Shown: positions 46,250 to 57,623, counted from the first letter of the stretch. The stretch is 64,000 nt of DNA from Alphaproteobacteria bacterium (GCA_024743215.1 JANSWZ010000001.1:434001-498000); one strand, 5' to 3'. Numbers and translations are program-made. The notes: generated by a model from the sequence alone, not told the origin.

Positions 46250-47587
46250 ATGTTCAATAAGATTCTGATCGCCAATCGCGGCGAGATTGCATTGCGTATA
46301 TTGCGCGCCGCCCGCGAATTGGGCATCCAGACCGTGGCTGTTCATTCAACAGCAGATCAGGATGCCATGCATGTGCGTCTTGCGGATGAGAGTGTTTGTA
46401 TTGGTCCGCCACCAGCGGCACAAAGCTATCTCAATATTCCTGAAATTCTGGCTGCCTGTGAAATCACTGGCGCTGAAGCGGTTCATCCCGGCTACGGATT
46501 CTTGTCCGAGAATGCTCGGTTTGCCGAGATTCTGGAAGCGCACAATCTAACCTTTATCGGACCAAAATCCGAGCATATCAGGGTTATGGGCGATAAAATC
46601 GCGGCAAAGGAAACAGTCAAGAGACTTGGAATTCCAGTGGTTCCCGGCTCTGATGGCGGCGTTACAGATTTCGCTGAAGCGGCAAAGATTGCGGAAGATA
46701 TTGGGTATCCCGTTATCGTAAAAGCCTCTGCCGGTGGTGGTGGCCGCGGCATGAAGCTGGCGAAGACCGCAAGCGATCTGCAAAGTGCACTTCAGGGCGC
46801 GCGCTCAGAAGCCAAATCGGCTTTTGGTGACGACACTGTCTATCTTGAAAAATATCTGGAGAAACCGCGCCACATCGAAATTCAGGTTTTGGGAGACGGA
46901 CAGGGCAAAGCCATCCATTTGGGCGAGCGTGATTGCTCACTTCAGCGCTGGCACCAGAAGGTTTGGGAAGAAGCCCCTTCACCAGCACTGAATGACGAGC
47001 AGCGTAATCGAATTGGCGGTGTTGTTGCCAAGGCAATGGCTGATCTTGGATATTCCGGTGTTGGAACGATTGAATTTCTGTATGAAGACGGCGAGTTTTA
47101 CTTCATTGAAATGAACACACGTCTGCAGGTTGAGCATCCGGTTACGGAAGCAATTACCGGAATTGATCTTGTGCATGAACAGATTCGCATTGCTGCTGGC
47201 GGAAAATTGACGATGACCCAGGAAGATGTGGAATTTTCCGGTCATGCCATTGAATGCCGCATCAATGCGGAAGACCCAGCCACGTTTGCACCGTCACCGG
47301 GACGCATTACGCATTATCACCCGCCAGGTGGGCTTGGAACGCGCGTCGATTCCGCTGTCTATCAGGGCTATCTGGTGCCTCCGCATTATGACAGTCTGAT
47401 TGGCAAGCTGATTGTGCATGGCAGAAGCCGCGTTGAATGCATGATGCGTTTGCGCCGCGCTCTTGGTGAGTATGTCGTGGATGGGATCAAAACAACCATT
47501 CCACTGTTTGAAGAGCTGGTCGATAATCCGGATATTGCCAATGGCATGTATGATATTCATTGGCTGGAGAAGCATCTGGATCTCTAG
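46250..47587 (+). CDS. accC: Acetyl-CoA carboxylase biotin carboxylase subunit
   Basis: A 445-residue ATP-grasp enzyme of normal length. Seen are the N-terminal [20 protein letters not shown], the glycine-rich ATP lid [15 protein letters not shown] (near 160), the catalytic [18 protein letters not shown] (near 288), and the [13 protein letters not shown] signature. It carboxylates the biotin of AccB using ATP and bicarbonate. It forms an operon with accB, and aat follows 21 nt later. Confidence 0.97.
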   Translation: MFNKILIANRGEIALRILRAARELGIQTVAVHSTADQDAMHVRLADESVCIGPPPAAQSYLNIPEILAACEITGAEAVHPGYGFLSENARFAEILEAHNLTFIGPKSEHIRVMGDKIAAKETVKRLGIPVVPGSDGGVTDFAEAAKIAEDIGYPVIVKASAGGGGRGMKLAKTASDLQSALQGARSEAKSAFGDDTVYLEKYLEKPRHIEIQVLGDGQGKAIHLGERDCSLQRWHQKVWEEAPSPALNDEQRNRIGGVVAKAMADLGYSGVGTIEFLYEDGEFYFIEMNTRLQVEHPVTEAITGIDLVHEQIRIAAGGKLTMTQEDVEFSGHAIECRINAEDPATFAPSPGRITHYHPPGGLGTRVDSAVYQGYLVPPHYDSLIGKLIVHGRSRVECMMRLRRALGEYVVDGIKTTIPLFEELVDNPDIANGMYDIHWLEKHLDL

Positions 47588-47608
47588 AAACGGGATTCCG
47601 CATATCAC

Positions 47609-48247
47609 ATGAGTGAGTATGACGCTGACCAAATGAAGATTACGCCGCAGGTGTTGCTGAAAGCCTATGCCTGCGGTCTGTTTCCGATGGCGGAGTCTGC
47701 GGATGATCCTACGCTTTACTGGATCGAGCCGGATCAGCGCGGCGTTATTCCCCTCGATACATTTCATGTGCCGCGCAGTCTTTCAAAAATCATTCGAAAG
47801 GATGTTTTTGACGTTCGTGTCGATACGGATTTTGACGGTGTCATTTCAGGCTGTGCGGAACTGACGTCCGAGCGGCGTGAAACCTGGATAAACCAACCCA
47901 TTCGCGACTTGTATGGCGAATTGTTCCATATGGGGTTCTGTCACACAGTGGAATGCTGGAAAGATGGGGCGTTGATGGGAGGACTTTATGGCATTCACAT
48001 TGGCGGCGCCTTTTTTGGCGAGAGCATGTTTTCACGTATGCCGGATGCTTCAAAAGTGGCGCTGGTTCATTTGCGAGACCGTCTCAAGGCTGGCGGCTTT
48101 ACGCTGCTCGATACGCAGTTTGTGACCGATCATCTGAGGAAGTTCGGCGCTCATGAAGTGCCGCGCGCCGACTATAATGAGCTGTTGCAAGGCGCCTTGC
48201 AGATCGATAGCGATTTCTATCGGTATGATAGGGAGAGTGTGGGTTAA
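47609..48247 (+). CDS. aat: Leucyl/phenylalanyl-tRNA--protein transferase
   Basis: A 212-residue protein with family motifs [27 protein letters not shown] near the N terminus and [18 protein letters not shown] near 130. It adds Leu or Phe to N-terminal Lys or Arg of proteins, marking them for ClpS/ClpAP under the N-degron rule. It follows accBC with a short gap. Its 3' end overlaps the convergent DUF2155 gene by 4 nt. Confidence 0.95.
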   Translation: MSEYDADQMKITPQVLLKAYACGLFPMAESADDPTLYWIEPDQRGVIPLDTFHVPRSLSKIIRKDVFDVRVDTDFDGVISGCAELTSERRETWINQPIRDLYGELFHMGFCHTVECWKDGALMGGLYGIHIGGAFFGESMFSRMPDASKVALVHLRDRLKAGGFTLLDTQFVTDHLRKFGAHEVPRADYNELLQGALQIDSDFYRYDRESVG

Positions 48248-48693
48248 CCGGAGTTCGCGGGTGGCGCGACCTCGGTTTCCTGTTTGCAGCCGGTCAGCCA
48301 TACGTCATAAACGGCGTGCTCCACACCTTTCAGACCGGGACTTGATGCAAACATCCAGCCACCAAACAGACGGCGAATCTCGTTGTGAAGTGTGACCTCA
48401 TCAACTTCCACAAAGGACGTGGTGTTGGGTGGCTCTGTGGGGGGGCGTGAGTAGCAAACGCGCGGTGTTACCTGCAGCGCACCGAATTGAACGGTTTCGT
48501 CAATATATACGTCGAATGCGATGATGCGGCCGGTAATCTTGTCGAGACCGGCAAACACCGCAACCGGATTGTTCAGGCGTTCTGCAACTGCGTTGTGTGT
48601 CGACGCAAAAAAAGCGCCAACGCCAATCAGGCCGCACAATGCGATCCCGATCAATCGACAGAATTTAAGTTTATCTAGCATTCCGGTTTTCAT
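48244..48693 (-). CDS. DUF2155-domain periplasmic protein
   Basis: A 149-residue protein with a signal peptide (about 5-32, cut near AVA-ERL) and a DUF2155 domain (about 45-135: [35 protein letters not shown], then [24 protein letters not shown]). The function is unknown. The gene sits between aat and the NDUFA12-like gene, a conserved alphaproteobacterial order. The start is uncertain among several ATGs at 48681, 48693 and 48696. Confidence 0.85.
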   Translation of the reverse strand: MKTGMLDKLKFCRLIGIALCGLIGVGAFFASTHNAVAERLNNPVAVFAGLDKITGRIIAFDVYIDETVQFGALQVTPRVCYSRPPTEPPNTTSFVEVDEVTLHNEIRRLFGGWMFASSPGLKGVEHAVYDVWLTGCKQETEVAPPANSG

Positions 48694-48765
48694 CATCAAT
48701 TCTTGGAATCACCTTTTACAGGGCCAGGTGTCCATTGCGTGTAAATGCGGCGAAAGTCTGGAAGC

Positions 48766-49146
48766 TCAGGGTGTCCAGGGCTCGTAATCGCCTGTGACCT
48801 GCGGGCGGGTTTCTTTTGTCATGATGGAGCCTGGCGGACGATATGCCAGCGCGCTGCCTGTCATATTGGCCTGATGCGGCAATTGCCAGTCTTTGGCAAC
48901 ATAGGTCTGATCTGCAGGAGCCGTGTCTGAACGATGATGCATCCAGGCATGCCAGCCAGCAGGAATTTTTGAGGCATCCGCTTCGCCATTATACATGACC
49001 ATGCGGCGCTTGTCGTTTTCGGCTCGGTAGTAGACATTGCCCAACTCGTCTTCGCCGACCCGCTCACCTTTGCGCCAAAGATAAAAATTGGTTCCAACCG
49101 TATGGCCATTCCACCAAGTGAAGAAGCGGAGGAAGAAGTTTTTCAT
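48766..49146 (-). CDS. NADH:ubiquinone oxidoreductase accessory subunit, NDUFA12 family
   Basis: A 126-residue protein matching the B17.2/NDUFA12 family (MKNFFLRFFTWWNGHTVGT, GNVYYRAENDKRRMVMYNGEADASKIPAGWHAWMHH). It is one of the few supernumerary complex I subunits shared by alphaproteobacteria and mitochondria. It lies upstream of DUF2155 on the same strand (72-nt gap). The nuo operon itself is not in the window. Confidence 0.94.
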   Translation of the reverse strand: MKNFFLRFFTWWNGHTVGTNFYLWRKGERVGEDELGNVYYRAENDKRRMVMYNGEADASKIPAGWHAWMHHRSDTAPADQTYVAKDWQLPHQANMTGSALAYRPPGSIMTKETRPQVTGDYEPWTP

Positions 49147-49223
49147 GCGTCAATTATCCTGTGACCGGCGAACCTGTTGATATGCGCCGGACTATGCCAA
49201 TTTGCCGGTTGCCTGTCCAGCTT

Positions 49224-50258
49224 TCAGAGCGGCGCAACCAGACTTTCTTCACTGTGGAGTTCCGAGGCCAAATCTACAGTCGCTGCGCGTTGCGCCCGTT
49301 CCCTTTCGCGGCGTTCTACTTGCGGAGACCGGCCAAACTGATCGCGGTAACACTTGGAAAAATGAGATGCGGATACGAAACCACTGGCGATTGCCACATC
49401 GACAATTGGCAAATTGGACTGCAACAAGAGATGTCGCGCCCGATCAAGGCGCAGTTCAGAATAATATCGGGCAGGTGAGCGTCCAAGGTTTTGCCGGAAC
49501 AAGCGTTCGATCTGACGGCGCGACAGATCGGAAATTTTTGCAATTTCGGTTAGGGCCAATGGTTCTGATATGTTGGCTTCCATCATTTCGATAATGCTCA
49601 GAAGGCGCGCGTTCTGGACGCCGAGCCTTGCCCGAAGCGGCAGACGCTGCCTGTCAGACGAACTGCGGACACGATCTGTCAGACACTGTTCACATATCCG
49701 GTTGATGATTGGTTCGTCGTGGTCCTGGGCTATGATGTAAAGCATCATATCAAGTGCTGCAGTGCCACCGGCGCAGGTGTAAAGCCGACCATCGACTTCA
49801 AACAAATCAGCATGAATATGGGCATTGGGGAACTTTTCCATAAAGCCGGGCATGTTTTCCCAGTGAATGGCACACTGCTTGTCTTCCAGGAGGCCGGCAT
49901 CAGCCAATATCCATGATGCTGTGCACAGGCCACCAATGGCGATGCCTGTTCTGTAAAGGCGCCTGATCATGGCCTTGGTGTGTTTGGTTTCAAGCTGATC
50001 GACATCTATGCCGGAACAGACCACGACCATATCGGGCCGTTCATCCATATTGGATTGGGCCGTAATGTCATCCAACGAGCCATCAACCGATATCTGCAGC
50101 CCGTTGCTGGCACGCACTGGCTGGCCGTCCGTGGAAATGATTTGCCAGGAATATGTGTCTTTCAGCAGAAAGCGATTGGCAAGACGAAGTGGCTCAATTG
50201 CCGTCGTGAAGGCAATCATGGAAAAATTCGGCAGGGCTAAAAACACAAACCGTCTCAA
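49224..50258 (-). CDS. GlxA-type AraC-family regulator (GbdR-like)
   Basis: A 344-residue protein. An N-terminal DJ-1/PfpI-like class I amidotransferase domain (about 5-190) is followed by an AraC double helix-turn-helix (about 225-325: LTEIAKISDLSRRQIERLFRQ, then VAIASGFVSASHFSKCYRDQFG). Regulators of this build, such as GbdR, control betaine, dimethylglycine and carnitine catabolism. It is divergent from the fhs-soxBDAG genes across a 222-nt gap, so it is the obvious candidate regulator for sarcosine use. The effector is inferred. Confidence 0.88.
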   Translation of the reverse strand: MRRFVFLALPNFSMIAFTTAIEPLRLANRFLLKDTYSWQIISTDGQPVRASNGLQISVDGSLDDITAQSNMDERPDMVVVCSGIDVDQLETKHTKAMIRRLYRTGIAIGGLCTASWILADAGLLEDKQCAIHWENMPGFMEKFPNAHIHADLFEVDGRLYTCAGGTAALDMMLYIIAQDHDEPIINRICEQCLTDRVRSSSDRQRLPLRARLGVQNARLLSIIEMMEANISEPLALTEIAKISDLSRRQIERLFRQNLGRSPARYYSELRLDRARHLLLQSNLPIVDVAIASGFVSASHFSKCYRDQFGRSPQVERRERERAQRAATVDLASELHSEESLVAPL

Positions 50259-50480
50259 CGACTACTTGCTCCCAATTGTGGCCTGACTTTCGAACTGGCA
50301 CCATAGATTTTGGCTGATTTCTGACCAGGCAATGTCGCAATTGCTGCATTATCGAGTTAAGTCGAAAGCTAAGGTTAGTCAATCGAATTGCGATAGGCAG
50401 GCAAACCGCAAGGTCTAATTGAGTTTGGACTCAGGTCCGAAACGTCTTTCTCACATCAATCTGGCAGAATGGAATCCAGC

Positions 50481-52160
50481 ATGAGTGCTCATAAATCCGA
50501 TATCGAAATCGCACGGGCTGCGTCAAAACAGCCAATCCAGAAAATCGGTGCCAAATTGGGTATCCCGACCGAACATCTGCTTCCCTATGGTCACGACAAG
50601 GCAAAGGTGTCTGCTGACTTCATTCAATCGGTGAAGGGCAATGCAGACGGTAAGTTGATTCTTGTGACAGCTATCAACCCGACGCCAGCAGGTGAGGGGA
50701 AGACCACCACAACTGTGGGACTTGGAGATGGCCTTAATCGCATTGGCAAAAAGGCTGCAATTTGTATTCGGGAAGCATCGCTGGGGCCGTGCTTTGGCAT
50801 CAAAGGCGGCGCGGCTGGTGGTGGATATGCCCAAGTCGTGCCCATGGAGGATATGAACCTTCACTTTACGGGTGACTTTCACGCCATCACATCAGCCCAT
50901 AATCTGCTATCGGCGATGATCGACAACCATATTTACTGGGGCAATGCACTGGAAATCGATCAACGCCGTGTCGCATGGCGCCGTGTGATGGATATGAATG
51001 ACCGGGCGCTGCGGGAAATCGTCTGCTCTCTGGGCGGTGTTGCCAATGGTTTTCCGCGTGAAGCCGGGTTTGACATAACAGTGGCGTCTGAAGTGATGGC
51101 AATCTTGTGCCTGTCGACAGATTTGAAAGATTTGGAAAAGCGCCTTGGGGCCATCATTGTCGGATATCGGCGCGACAAAAGCGCAGTGTATGCCCGTGAC
51201 CTGAAGGCTGATGGGGCCATGGCTGTGCTTTTGAAGGATGCAATGCAGCCTAACATCGTGCAGACACTTGAGAACAATCCTGCCTTTGTTCACGGAGGCC
51301 CGTTTGCAAATATTGCGCATGGTTGCAATTCGGTTGTGGCCACCACAACTGCGCTGAAGATTGCTGATTACGTTGTTACCGAAGCGGGTTTCGGGGCAGA
51401 TCTGGGCGCAGAGAAGTTTTTCAACATCAAGTGCCGGAAAGCAGGTCTGAAACCATCTGCAGCCGTTATTGTGGCCACGGTGCGTGCGTTGAAGATGAAC
51501 GGCGGTGTGGGCAAGGATGATCTGGGCACTGAAGATGTTCAGTCTGTCAAAAAAGGCTGCGCCAATCTGGGGCGGCATATTGAGAATGTGAAGCAGTTCG
51601 GTGTGCCAGCCGTGGTTGCCATCAACCATTTTGTGTCGGACACAGACGCTGAAGTTGCAGCTATTCAGGATTATGTGACGTCGCTGGGTGCCAAGGCAAT
51701 CCTTTGCAAACACTGGGCGCATGGGTCCAAAGGTATTGAAGAACTGGCTCATGAAGTTGTCGAGTTGGCCGAATCCGGCGCATCGCAATTTGCACCTCTT
51801 TATGCCGACGACATGCCGCTCTTTGACAAGATCGAAACCATTGCCAAGCGGATATACCGTGCCGAAGAAGTCATCGCCGACAAATCGGTTCGTGGTCAAT
51901 TGCGGGACTGGGAAGCAAAGGGGTATGGCAATCTTCCGGTCTGTATGGCCAAGACGCAATATTCGTTTTCGACAGATCCGAATTTGCGCGGCGCGCCAAC
52001 AGGACATGTGGTGCCAATTCGAGAGGTTCGGCTTTCCGCGGGTGCCGGTTTCGTCGTTGTCGTTACCGGGGCCGTCATGACAATGCCTGGTTTGCCCCGG
52101 GTTCCGTCATCTGAAAAGATTTTTCTGAATGATAGTGGCGAGATTGAAGGGCTCTTCTAA
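50481..52160 (+). CDS. fhs: Formate--tetrahydrofolate ligase
   Basis: A 559-residue enzyme of full family length. The P-loop [18 protein letters not shown] lies near residue 70, and [32 protein letters not shown] follows. It makes 10-formyl-THF from formate and ATP, or the reverse, harvesting ATP from C1 units. It lies upstream of soxBDAG, whose sarcosine oxidation yields 5,10-methylene-THF, so it fits as the C1-folate outlet. ATG at 50481 is used; ATG at 50469 is in frame and possible. A 132-nt gap separates it from soxB. Confidence 0.96.
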   Translation: MSAHKSDIEIARAASKQPIQKIGAKLGIPTEHLLPYGHDKAKVSADFIQSVKGNADGKLILVTAINPTPAGEGKTTTTVGLGDGLNRIGKKAAICIREASLGPCFGIKGGAAGGGYAQVVPMEDMNLHFTGDFHAITSAHNLLSAMIDNHIYWGNALEIDQRRVAWRRVMDMNDRALREIVCSLGGVANGFPREAGFDITVASEVMAILCLSTDLKDLEKRLGAIIVGYRRDKSAVYARDLKADGAMAVLLKDAMQPNIVQTLENNPAFVHGGPFANIAHGCNSVVATTTALKIADYVVTEAGFGADLGAEKFFNIKCRKAGLKPSAAVIVATVRALKMNGGVGKDDLGTEDVQSVKKGCANLGRHIENVKQFGVPAVVAINHFVSDTDAEVAAIQDYVTSLGAKAILCKHWAHGSKGIEELAHEVVELAESGASQFAPLYADDMPLFDKIETIAKRIYRAEEVIADKSVRGQLRDWEAKGYGNLPVCMAKTQYSFSTDPNLRGAPTGHVVPIREVRLSAGAGFVVVVTGAVMTMPGLPRVPSSEKIFLNDSGEIEGLF

Positions 52161-52292
52161 GAGGGGCCGCCGGATTTCGAATGTCGCATTGAGATAAATT
52201 CGCCTGCGTATTGACGATAGGCATGAGACGTGAATACCAGTAGGCTTGGCCAAATTTCTGTGGTTCGGCTCTAACTGGAGGATGTCTGCGCG

Positions 52293-53546
52293 ATGTCTTC
52301 GAAATACAATGTATTCAACCTGATCCGCCAAGGCCTGCAAGGGCATACGGGCTGGCAAGCGCAGTGGCGCGAACCAGAGCTGAAATCCACCTATGATGCT
52401 GTCATCATTGGCGGTGGCGCTCACGGGCTTGCAACGGCTTATTATCTTGCCAAGAACCACGGTATGACGAACATTGCCGTGTTGGAAAAAGGGTGGATTG
52501 GCGGCGGCAATTCGGGCCGGAATACCACGATTATTCGGTCGAACTACCTTTATGATGCAAGTGCTGCGATTTACAATCACGCCTTGAAACTATGGACTAC
52601 GCTTGGACGGGATCTCAATTACAACATCATGATGAGCCATCGTGGTGTGTTGAATCTGGCTCATGATGAAGGTGAGGCCCGCACCCTGAAGCGCAGGGTT
52701 GAAGCCAATCGCCTGAACGGCGTGGATTCCGAATGGCTGGATGCAAAGCAAGTCAAGGAATTCTGTCCACCGATCAGCATTGATGAGGATATGCGCTATC
52801 CGGTGATTGGTGGCACATTGCAACGCTCAGGTGGTGTGAACCGTCATGATGCGGTGGTTTGGGGGCTGGCGCGCGCTGCAGATGCTCTGGGCGTTGATAT
52901 TATTCAGCAATGCGAAGTCACAAGTATTCGCACCGACGCGGGTGAAGTTACCGGGCTTGAGACCACCAAAGGCAGCGTCAAAACGCCCAAAATAGGCTCG
53001 GTTGCTGCCGGGCATTCGACAATCATCGCTGATATGGTCGATGTCCCGCTTCCCATCGAAAGCCATCCGCTTCAGGCGCTTGTGTCTGAACCACTGAAGC
53101 CGCTTATTCCATGCGTGGTGATGTCAAATGCCGTGCACGTCTACGTCAGTCAATCTGACAAGGGGGAGTTGGTTATCGGGGCAGGGATCGACCCTTACGT
53201 TTCTTATACGCAGCGTGGCAGCTTTGACATTATTGAGCATCAGATGGCTTCGCTCATGGAATTGTTTCCGATCTTTTCCAGATTGCGCATGATGCGGCAA
53301 TGGGGCGGCATTGTTGATGTGAGCCCGGATGCAAGCCCCATTATTTCCAAGACCAAGGTCAAAGGGTTTTACATCAATGCGGGCTGGGGCACGGGCGGCT
53401 GGAAAGCGACACCGGGGTCGGGACACGTCTTTGCCGATCTGGTGGCAAATGACACACCGAATGCGATTGCGGCTCCCTTTAGTCTGGAGCGGTTTGTCAC
53501 GGGTGATCTTGTGGCCGAGCATGGCGCAGCAGCTGTCGCGCATTAG
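52293..53546 (+). CDS. soxB: Sarcosine oxidase beta subunit
   Basis: A 417-residue flavoprotein. The FAD-binding [22 protein letters not shown] is near residue 36, and [15 protein letters not shown] near 70 is typical of heterotetrameric sarcosine oxidase beta. The C-terminal [14 protein letters not shown] closes the FAD site. Beta carries both FAD and covalent FMN and oxidises sarcosine to glycine. It is the first gene of a soxBDAG operon. Confidence 0.95.
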   Translation: MSSKYNVFNLIRQGLQGHTGWQAQWREPELKSTYDAVIIGGGAHGLATAYYLAKNHGMTNIAVLEKGWIGGGNSGRNTTIIRSNYLYDASAAIYNHALKLWTTLGRDLNYNIMMSHRGVLNLAHDEGEARTLKRRVEANRLNGVDSEWLDAKQVKEFCPPISIDEDMRYPVIGGTLQRSGGVNRHDAVVWGLARAADALGVDIIQQCEVTSIRTDAGEVTGLETTKGSVKTPKIGSVAAGHSTIIADMVDVPLPIESHPLQALVSEPLKPLIPCVVMSNAVHVYVSQSDKGELVIGAGIDPYVSYTQRGSFDIIEHQMASLMELFPIFSRLRMMRQWGGIVDVSPDASPIISKTKVKGFYINAGWGTGGWKATPGSGHVFADLVANDTPNAIAAPFSLERFVTGDLVAEHGAAAVAH

Positions 53547-53555
53547 GAGAGCCAA

Positions 53556-53921
53556 ATGTTTGTAATTGATTGTCCCTGGTGCGGTGAACGGGATATGTCC
53601 GAATTCAGCTGTGGTGGTGAAGCACATATTGCTCGTCCCGAGGGATCGGAACAGATGAATGATGAAGAATGGGCACAGTTTGTGTTTATTCGGAAAAACT
53701 CCAAGGGGCGGTATGCGGAACGCTGGAACCACGCGGCTGGCTGCCGACGCTGGTTTAATTTGCTACGCAATACAGCCACGGATCAAATTTTGGCTGTCTA
53801 TAAAATGGGTGATGCTGAGCCCAATGTTTCAACAGAAGAACCGGTTACACCAAGTGGTGAAGCACCGATTGGCTCCGGGAATGACGCCGTTAAGCTCATG
53901 AAGCCGGGCGAGGCATTATAA
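53556..53921 (+). CDS. soxD: Sarcosine oxidase delta subunit
   Basis: A 121-residue protein with the zinc-binding pattern of SoxD: CPWCGERDMSEFSCGGEAHI at the start and WNHAAGCRRWFNLLRNTATD in the middle. It stabilises the heterotetramer. The C-terminal roughly 35 residues are longer than in many homologues. Its TAA stop overlaps the soxA ATG by one base (TAATG), so the two are coupled. Confidence 0.93.
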   Translation: MFVIDCPWCGERDMSEFSCGGEAHIARPEGSEQMNDEEWAQFVFIRKNSKGRYAERWNHAAGCRRWFNLLRNTATDQILAVYKMGDAEPNVSTEEPVTPSGEAPIGSGNDAVKLMKPGEAL

Positions 53922-56900
53922 TGGCGACATCTCGACAAAAATCCGGTTTGCGCACCGAGCAGGGTGGCCACATCAATCGGGGAAAACCGATCCACTTTAC
54001 CTTTGATGGCAAGGCTTATCAGGGGTTTGAAGGCGATACGCTGGCCTCTGCGCTTCTGGCAAATGGCGTGCATATGGTGGCGCGGAGTTTCAAATATCAT
54101 CGCCCAAGAGGGATTGTCGCTGCAGGCTCTGAAGATCCGGCTGCCATTGTTCAAATTGGACCTGACGCTGTAGAGACTGATCCAAATACGCGGGTTACCG
54201 AGCAGGAAATTTATGAAGGTCTCATGGCCTCAGCCCAGAATTGCTGGCCGAGCCTGAGTTTTGATATTGGCATTGCCAATGATGTCTTGTCTGACTTCAT
54301 TCCGGCGGGCTTCTACTACAAAACCTTCATGGGGCCACCATTGTCCTGGATGCGATTTGAACCGATCATTCGAAAGGCTGCTGGTCTTGGTGTTGCGCCG
54401 ACTAATCGTGATCCGGACCAATATGACAGCACCAATCGGCATGTGGATGTGCTGGTTGTCGGGGCAGGGCCATCTGGGTTGGCCGCTGCAAAAGCTGCGG
54501 CGGATGCTGGAGCACGGGTTATTCTGGCGGAAGAAACCAATTCTCTTGGCGGTGCTCTTCTTTCTGAACCGGAAGACAGTGTATCGCTGGGTGGTAAGCC
54601 GAGCGATGCCGCGATTGAAAAAATGGCGGCTGATCTGGAAGCCAATCCTGATGTGACGGTGCTGACCAGAACAACGGCATTTGGGTATTATGGCGATAAT
54701 TTCGTTGGTCTTTGGGAACGTGTAACGGATCATCAGGCGCCATTGGACCGGGGCAAACATGTCCCAAGGCAGAAGATTTGGCGCGTTCGAGCAAAACAGG
54801 TCATTTTGGCAACTGGCAGCCTTGAGCGGCCAATGGTGTTTGATGGCAATGATCGGCCCGGCATCATGTTGGCCGGGGCTGTGCGAACCTTTTTGAACAG
54901 ATATGGGGTCCTGTGCGGCCACAAGGCGGTGATATTCGCCAATAATGATTCTGCCTGGGCGACAGCCTTTGATCTGCAAAAAGCCGGTTCACAGATTGCA
55001 GCCATTGTTGATGTTCGCCGAAAAATCTCAGGCGAGTTGCTGCAAATGGCGGCAGAGCGGGGTATCCCGATTTTTGCCGGTTCAGCAATTGTTGGCACAA
55101 AGGGGCGCAGCCGTGTCACAGCGGCTGATATACGCCTAGTCGACGAAACTGGAGCCATCTCGCCAAAATCCAACTGGATTAATTGTGATCTGATAGCAAC
55201 CTCTTGTGGCTGGGCGCCGAATGTGGCGCTGTTTTCCCAATCACGCGGCAAGCTGTATTACGATGATGATTTGCAGGCCTTTCGTCCAGGAGCTTCCTGG
55301 CAACAGGAACGCTCTGTTGGGGCGGCCAATGGATCGTATGACTTGCAGGACTGTCTTGATGAGGGACGAAAGGCCGGAGCTGCGGCTGCGTCGGATACAG
55401 GTTTCAAGAAACGTATTCCCAAGGTGCTGAAAGCCTCTCACAGCATGCTGTTGCAGACTGATCTGCAGATTATACCGCAAGTTCCTTCCCCAAAAGTGGC
55501 CAAAAAAGTACGTGCTTTCATTGACTTGCAGGATGATGTCACGACGAAGGACATCAAGGTTGCCATTCAGGAGGGGTTGCATTCGGTAGAGCATATCAAG
55601 CGCTACACAACGACTGGCATGGGAACAGATCAGGGCAAGATTGCCAATCTGAATGCGTTTGCTTTCATTGCGGACCATCTGGGAAAGTCTGTTCCGGACG
55701 TTGGGGTGACCACATTTCGGCAACCTTACAAACCAGTGACTATGGGCGCATTGGCCGGGCAGCATGTGGGCGCGCATTTCATGCCGCGTCGAACCACAGC
55801 GATGCATCCCTGGCACAGGGCGCAAAGGGACGTGATTTTCGAACCGGTTGGCGACTGGTTGCGGCCACGCGCATTCCTGCGGGACGGTGAGGACTTTCAA
55901 CAAGCGGTACAGCGTGAAACAAAGGCGGCGCGAACCGGCATTGGCGTGCTGGATGCCTCTACACTTGGCAAAATTGACGTTCGCGGGCCTGATGCACGGG
56001 AGTTTCTCAACCGCATCTACACCAATGCCTGGAGCAAGCTGTCACCGGGCAAGTGCCGCTATGGATTGATGCTGAAAGAAGACGGCATGGTGATGGATGA
56101 TGGTGTGACAGCCTGTTTGGCTGATGACCATTTCCATATGACCACAACCACCGGAGGTGCTGCCAATGTCTTGGGGCATCTGGAAGACTATCTGCAGACA
56201 GAATGGCCTGATCTGAAAGTCTATCTGACCACGACAACGGAACAGACAGCAGTTGCGTCAATTTGCGGACCGGGTTGTGACAGGCTGATTGCCGACTTGC
56301 TGGATGATCTGGACCCCGATCCTGAGACATTCAAGTTCATGGATTGGCGGGATGCACATATTCAGGGCATTCCCGTCCGTGTCTTTCGCATATCGTTTAC
56401 CGGTGAGTTGTCTTACGAAATTAACATCGATGCTTCTTACGGTTTGTGGCTTTGGAAAAAGATTTTCGCGCAGGCCAAATGTGAAGGTGGCGGATACGAC
56501 ATTACGCCTTACGGCACCGAAGCCATGCATGTTTTGCGTGCGGAAAAAGGGTTCATCATTGTCGGGCAGGAAACGGATGGCACGGCGACACCAATTGATC
56601 TGGGAATGAACTGGATCGTGAAAAAATCCGGAGATTTTGTCGGACGGCGTTCACTCACCCGATCGGATACCTCCAGAGATGACCGCAAACAACTGGTTGG
56701 TCTTGTGACCGAACAGCCGGATTATGTGCTTATGGAAGGCACGCAGATTATCGCGACGCAGGAGGAAGGGACCGCTCCAGTTCCCATGCTTGGGCATGTT
56801 ACCTCCAGTTATCTAAGCCCGAATTTGGAACGCTCAATCGCAATGGCGATGTTGGAGAGCGGGCGCAGCCGTGTTGGCCAAACACTTTATGCCTCGCGTA

Positions 56901-56974
56901 AGGGCGATAGCGCCATGGCTGTCCGTGTGGTTGGAACGGATTTTCTGAAGGAGCGCGAAGATGGCAACATCTGA
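53921..56974 (+). CDS. soxA: Sarcosine oxidase alpha subunit
   Basis: A 1017-residue protein of the usual size. An N-terminal 2Fe-2S-like fold without the cluster (about 20-100) is followed by an NAD-binding Rossmann domain (VLVVGAGPSGLAAAKAAADAG near 178) and a C-terminal GcvT-like folate-binding domain (about 620-1010: FTGELSYEINIDASYG). The folate domain receives the methylene group from sarcosine, giving 5,10-methylene-THF. It overlaps soxD by 1 nt and soxG by 14 nt. Confidence 0.95.
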   Translation: MATSRQKSGLRTEQGGHINRGKPIHFTFDGKAYQGFEGDTLASALLANGVHMVARSFKYHRPRGIVAAGSEDPAAIVQIGPDAVETDPNTRVTEQEIYEGLMASAQNCWPSLSFDIGIANDVLSDFIPAGFYYKTFMGPPLSWMRFEPIIRKAAGLGVAPTNRDPDQYDSTNRHVDVLVVGAGPSGLAAAKAAADAGARVILAEETNSLGGALLSEPEDSVSLGGKPSDAAIEKMAADLEANPDVTVLTRTTAFGYYGDNFVGLWERVTDHQAPLDRGKHVPRQKIWRVRAKQVILATGSLERPMVFDGNDRPGIMLAGAVRTFLNRYGVLCGHKAVIFANNDSAWATAFDLQKAGSQIAAIVDVRRKISGELLQMAAERGIPIFAGSAIVGTKGRSRVTAADIRLVDETGAISPKSNWINCDLIATSCGWAPNVALFSQSRGKLYYDDDLQAFRPGASWQQERSVGAANGSYDLQDCLDEGRKAGAAAASDTGFKKRIPKVLKASHSMLLQTDLQIIPQVPSPKVAKKVRAFIDLQDDVTTKDIKVAIQEGLHSVEHIKRYTTTGMGTDQGKIANLNAFAFIADHLGKSVPDVGVTTFRQPYKPVTMGALAGQHVGAHFMPRRTTAMHPWHRAQRDVIFEPVGDWLRPRAFLRDGEDFQQAVQRETKAARTGIGVLDASTLGKIDVRGPDAREFLNRIYTNAWSKLSPGKCRYGLMLKEDGMVMDDGVTACLADDHFHMTTTTGGAANVLGHLEDYLQTEWPDLKVYLTTTTEQTAVASICGPGCDRLIADLLDDLDPDPETFKFMDWRDAHIQGIPVRVFRISFTGELSYEINIDASYGLWLWKKIFAQAKCEGGGYDITPYGTEAMHVLRAEKGFIIVGQETDGTATPIDLGMNWIVKKSGDFVGRRSLTRSDTSRDDRKQLVGLVTEQPDYVLMEGTQIIATQEEGTAPVPMLGHVTSSYLSPNLERSIAMAMLESGRSRVGQTLYASRKGDSAMAVRVVGTDFLKEREDGNI

Positions 56975-57623
56975 TAAATTGTCGGAAACACTTGCTGATC
57001 GACCAGACCGACTGAGCGCACTTTCTCATCGATCACCACTGACCGGTGATGACGGACTGCTCATGCGGGAAGCAACCCATCTGGGGAAGCTGGTTCTGCG
57101 TCTTGCCGAGACCGAGGCAGAAACTCTGAAAATTAAGGCACTGGAGGGTGCTGGCCTGCCAACGCAGCCTTGCCGTTCCAGTGTATCTCATACTGGTACA
57201 GTTTCTGTGTTGTGGCTTGGTCCCGATGAGTGGATGGTCGTGAGCCAGGCAGGAACAGAAGAGGCTTTACAGACCAGACTGCACTCAGAATTGAGTGGTC
57301 GGCATTTTCAGCTTTCCAATGTTACGGACTATTACACCTGCATCGATATTGCAGGTCATCAGAACCGCGAGATTCTGATGAATCTGAGCACGCTCGACAT
57401 GCACAATCGGACCTTTTCTGCAGGGCAGATAAAGGGTTCCATATTTGGTCATGCCAATGCTTATGTCTGGCAATTGCACACTGAGCCTGGAGCGAGTGAG
57501 ATTTTTCGGCTGATCATACGCTCATCAATGGCTGACTATTTATGGTGTTTGGTCAGCCGTTCAGCGCGCTTGTTTGGTATGCCGGAGGATACTCCCATCT
57601 CTGGCGAAAAGCTGGTTATTTAG
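56961..57623 (+). CDS. soxG: Sarcosine oxidase gamma subunit
   Basis: A 220-residue protein matching SoxG (VLWLGPDEWMVVS near 80, LSNVTDYYTCIDIAGHQNREILM near 115). Gamma completes the tetramer and has a GcvT-like fold but no catalytic role. It starts 14 nt inside soxA and ends the operon. Confidence 0.92.
   Translation: MATSDKLSETLADRPDRLSALSHRSPLTGDDGLLMREATHLGKLVLRLAETEAETLKIKALEGAGLPTQPCRSSVSHTGTVSVLWLGPDEWMVVSQAGTEEALQTRLHSELSGRHFQLSNVTDYYTCIDIAGHQNREILMNLSTLDMHNRTFSAGQIKGSIFGHANAYVWQLHTEPGASEIFRLIIRSSMADYLWCLVSRSARLFGMPEDTPISGEKLVI

Noticed and set aside
50907-52007. 366-codon open frame on the minus strand
   Set aside because: Antisense to fhs, composition typical of a shadow frame, no family resemblance.
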